DNA from: Streptomyces prunicolor NBRC 13075
GTDB taxonomy: Bacteria > Actinomycetota > Actinomycetes > Streptomycetales > Streptomycetaceae
DNA length: 64,000 nucleotides
Direction: 5' to 3'
NCBI RefSeq assembly: GCF_000367365.1
Contig: NZ_BARF01000077.1
Coordinates: 62,001 to 126,000 of the forward strand
The notes beneath the pieces are model-generated. The model saw only the letters and a list, made by a program, of their open reading frames with translations. It was not told the origin of the DNA and did no database searches. The position numbers and the translations under genes are program-made. Positions 62,187-64,000 of this stretch are shown piece after piece (the first letter of the stretch is position 1; each line of letters starts with the position of its first letter).

Positions 62187-62487
62187 GACCTGCGACTTCT
62201 CCGGCTTCTCGGACTTCTCGGATTACTGGGGCTCCGGTGACTCAGTGACCTCCTCAGGGTAGGCGGCGGGAGACCGGGCAGGGGCCCCCACCCGTCTGCG
62301 AGACTGGGACCTGATACACACAGAGACACACAGCTCATGCGGGCGCCGGTGTTCAGGGGTTGCGCAGATCCTGCGGACAGGTGTTTCAGCGCACGTTTCG
62401 GCGGGCGGCCGTGGGGGAGGTCACTGACACGATGATCGGGTTGCGCGGCGAGGGCCACGCGTCCTGGAAAAGCAGTCGGGTGGAGAT
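62187..62487. promoter_or_regulatory. Divergent region between hemL and the 62488 gene
   Basis: No gene or clear motif is seen. A short repeat-like stretch (ACACAGAGACACACAG at about 62317-62332) is the only notable feature; it may be part of a promoter or operator. The hemL and rightward promoters must be here. Confidence 0.3.
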
Positions 62488-63168
62488 ATGCATCGCGGTG
62501 GCGGACTGGGCGAGGGGACTGACGATCTGGGTCCTCGGCGTGCCCGGCGGGGGAAGCACCGGCGCGACGCGGAGGAGGCCGCCGAGGCGGCACGGCAGAG
62601 TGGTCCCGGGTCCGGTGGATCAGGTGGGTCCGGTGGATCCCATGTGGGTTCGGATGAGTCGGATCGGGACGAGCGCCGTATCGAACGTCGGATCGATCAG
62701 TTGCGGGCGGGGAGCAGGAATGGTGGTCGGGTGGGGGTGACGTACAAATACTTCGGTGCGCCCGACGGCGCGACCGCGGCCCGCGTCCCGATCTCGATGC
62801 GCCCCGAGGAACTCGGCGGCGACGAGCTCGGGATGAACGGCATGTTCACCAAGATCAAGCCGGAGACGATGGCCGCGATGGTCCTCACCGGCATCGAGGG
62901 CGTCCCGCTCAACAAGGTGCCCCCGCTGGAACTGGTCGTCCTGCACCCGGACTACGCGGTCGTCAAACTCCCGATGACGGTCGTCGACCCCCTGCGCGGA
63001 ATCGGCGAGGAGGCGGTCGGCGCGGCGGCGTTCATCTGGTCGACGGTGCCGGACCGGGGCGGGCCTCGGGATGCGTTCAATGTGTACCAACTGCTGCACG
63101 AGTGGCAGGACTTCAGCCACCGGCTGCATGAGGCGGGGCATCAGCCTTATTGCCTTGTTTGGCCGTGA
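62488..63168 (+). CDS. Conserved Streptomyces protein of unknown function
   Basis: The ATG at 62488 follows GGTGGAG. The 226-residue protein has a Gly/Ser/Arg/Asp-rich start of about 75 residues (MHRGGGLGEGTDDLGPRRARRGK..., GSGGSGGSGG), then a compact domain beginning VGVTYKYFGAPDGATAARVPISMRPEELGGDELGMNGMFTKIKPETMAAMVLTGIEG. No enzyme motif is recognised; two clustered Cys/His are absent. I cannot assign it. Confidence 0.6.
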   Translation: MHRGGGLGEGTDDLGPRRARRGKHRRDAEEAAEAARQSGPGSGGSGGSGGSHVGSDESDRDERRIERRIDQLRAGSRNGGRVGVTYKYFGAPDGATAARVPISMRPEELGGDELGMNGMFTKIKPETMAAMVLTGIEGVPLNKVPPLELVVLHPDYAVVKLPMTVVDPLRGIGEEAVGAAAFIWSTVPDRGGPRDAFNVYQLLHEWQDFSHRLHEAGHQPYCLVWP

Positions 63169-63333
63169 GTTGGGGGTTCCTGGGTGATGGGCGAGGTCTT
63201 CGGGCCTCGCCTTTTTCATGTTTCTGGAGGGGGCGTCAGGCGGGCGCGCTGTCTCCCAAGGCGCCCCGGCCGAGGCTGCGCCGTAGGGAATGGGCGGCGC
63301 AGTTCTGCGCACGCGATCAGACAGAAGACTCCG

Positions 63334-63459
63334 GACAGTCGATGGCCTCTGGACCGTCGATGGTCTCTGGACCGTCGATGGTCTCTGGACCGTCGATGGT
63401 CTCTGGACCGTCGATGAACTACTGACCGTCAATGAGCTGCTGACCGTCGATGAGCTGCT
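63334..63459. repeat. Seven 18-bp tandem repeats at the 3' end of the 63419 gene
   Basis: Units of the form GACCGTCGATGGTCTCTG run from 63334 to 63459, the first four nearly identical, the last three with changed second halves. In the minus frame each unit codes six residues (IDGPET or IDGQQL). The gene's stop codon (63419-63421) falls in the fifth unit. Confidence 0.85.
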
Positions 63460-63997
63460 GAATCGCGGACAGAATCCCCTCTACAGCGGAGGGCTCGGAC
63501 GCGAGGACGGCCAGGGAGACGGATGGCCATCCGTTGTAGCCCTTCGCCGGCAGAGCCTCCAGCTTCTCCGCCAGGCCGGGGAGGGTCGGCAGGGAAGCCG
63601 CGAACGCCGCTGCCCGCGCATGGCCGAGGTGGTAGGTGATCGAGCCGAAGGCGAAGGAGAGGTCGTCCTTCGTCGGGTCGTCGCGCAGCGAGAGCGTCGC
63701 GATCGGTACGTCCCGACCGGAGACGCGGTAGTAGATGCGCATGCTCCGGTACTTGGCCGTACCGCACTCCAGCCGCCCCTCGCCCGCCGCGTGATCGAGC
63801 AGGGCGGTCGCGGTCCGCCGTACGTCCGGGTCGGGACGCGACGCGATCGCCGCGTCCATGTCGGCCCGGGTGGTCCGCTGCGTGGTGCGGTGACCCGAGG
63901 GCGACTTCGCCGCGGTGGCGACCTCGCCGTGCACACGTGGGACGAGGACACGGAGGTCGCCGCCACCGCGGTACTGGGTCAGCTCGACCGCGTACAC
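63419..63997 (-). CDS. Hypothetical protein with IDGQ repeats, cut by repeat stop codon
   Basis: The frame is open to the right edge of the window, so the start may lie beyond 64000; the GTG at 63997 is the first inside. The visible 192 residues have an Arg/Asp-rich middle (ASRPDPDVRRTATALLDHAAGEGRLECGTAKYRSMRIYYRVSGRDVPIATLSLRDDPTKDDLSFAFGSITYHLGHARAAAFAASLP) and end in LIDGQQLIDGQ. I recognise no family. The C-terminal repeats continue past the stop, in frame, as IDGPET units, so the stop may be recent. Confidence 0.6.
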   Translation of the reverse strand: MYAVELTQYRGGGDLRVLVPRVHGEVATAAKSPSGHRTTQRTTRADMDAAIASRPDPDVRRTATALLDHAAGEGRLECGTAKYRSMRIYYRVSGRDVPIATLSLRDDPTKDDLSFAFGSITYHLGHARAAAFAASLPTLPGLAEKLEALPAKGYNGWPSVSLAVLASEPSAVEGILSAIQQLIDGQQLIDGQ

Positions 63998-64000
63998 GTC

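Overview
The window is a stretch of a Streptomyces-type actinomycete chromosome. It has very high GC with G/C at third codon positions, frequent GTG starts, many 1-4 bp ATGA/GTGA/TGATG overlaps between successive genes, and family content typical of Streptomyces: futalosine menaquinone genes, WhiJ-like XRE plus DUF397 genes, an SAV_915-type protein, CU044_5270-type proteins and a CcsB/Ccs1/CcdA/TlpA operon. I see no integrase, transposase, phage gene, CRISPR array, rRNA or tRNA, so this looks like core chromosome with a few accessory patches.

Layout. 1-1.8 kb: start of the nuo operon (nuoA, nuoB, nuoC and the 5' end of nuoD, minus strand) with a good Rex-type operator upstream. 2.5-7.2 kb: NlpC/P60 endopeptidase, peptide deformylase, MenJ-like reductase, GNAT, PASTA-like protein, menG. 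7.3-11.5 kb: an exopolysaccharide operon (small membrane protein, fused NodB deacetylase/GT2 synthase, acyltransferase). 11.8-19.3 kb: GH18-like lipoprotein, mqnC, a degenerate prepilin peptidase, a Ser/Thr kinase, mqnA, a cold-shock gene with promoter and terminator, and a methyltransferase. 19.3-21.9 kb: a four-gene operon that looks like a type VII secretion effector module. 22-29.8 kb: exported flavoprotein dehydrogenase, acyl-CoA synthetase, MaoC-like protein, DUF6716 protein, TetR. 29.5-36.6 kb: mqnE, Lrp/AsnC, ubiX, rhomboid, Uma2, mqnP, ubiD. 36.6-48.7 kb: NCS1 permease, ArsR/oxidoreductase pair, XRE/DUF397 cluster, VOC protein, TetR, transglutaminase-like protein, PucR, cytosine-deaminase-like protein and a 2OG-Fe(II) oxygenase. 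48.8-54.1 kb: a P-loop ATPase coupled to a membrane-anchored periplasmic-binding protein, then an ECF sigma factor with a membrane-anchored partner. 54.2-64 kb: cytochrome c maturation operon, a deacetylase-like lipoprotein, histidine phosphatase, hemL and two unassigned proteins.

How it fits together. Much of the window serves the respiratory chain. Complex I feeds menaquinone, which is made by the futalosine route (MqnA, MqnC, MqnE, MqnP, UbiX, UbiD) and finished by MenG and a MenJ-like reductase. The Ccs system and hemL supply cytochrome c assembly and haem. mqnB and mqnD are not in the window.

The best candidates for undescribed biology are the 19.3-21.9 kb type VII-like module (a WXG-type protein with a glycine-zipper C-terminus followed by a small multi-pass membrane protein), the 48.8-52.5 kb ATPase/receptor pair, and the synthase with a built-in deacetylase at 8.65-11.1 kb. 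All functional statements rest on reading the translated sequence; no searches were run.
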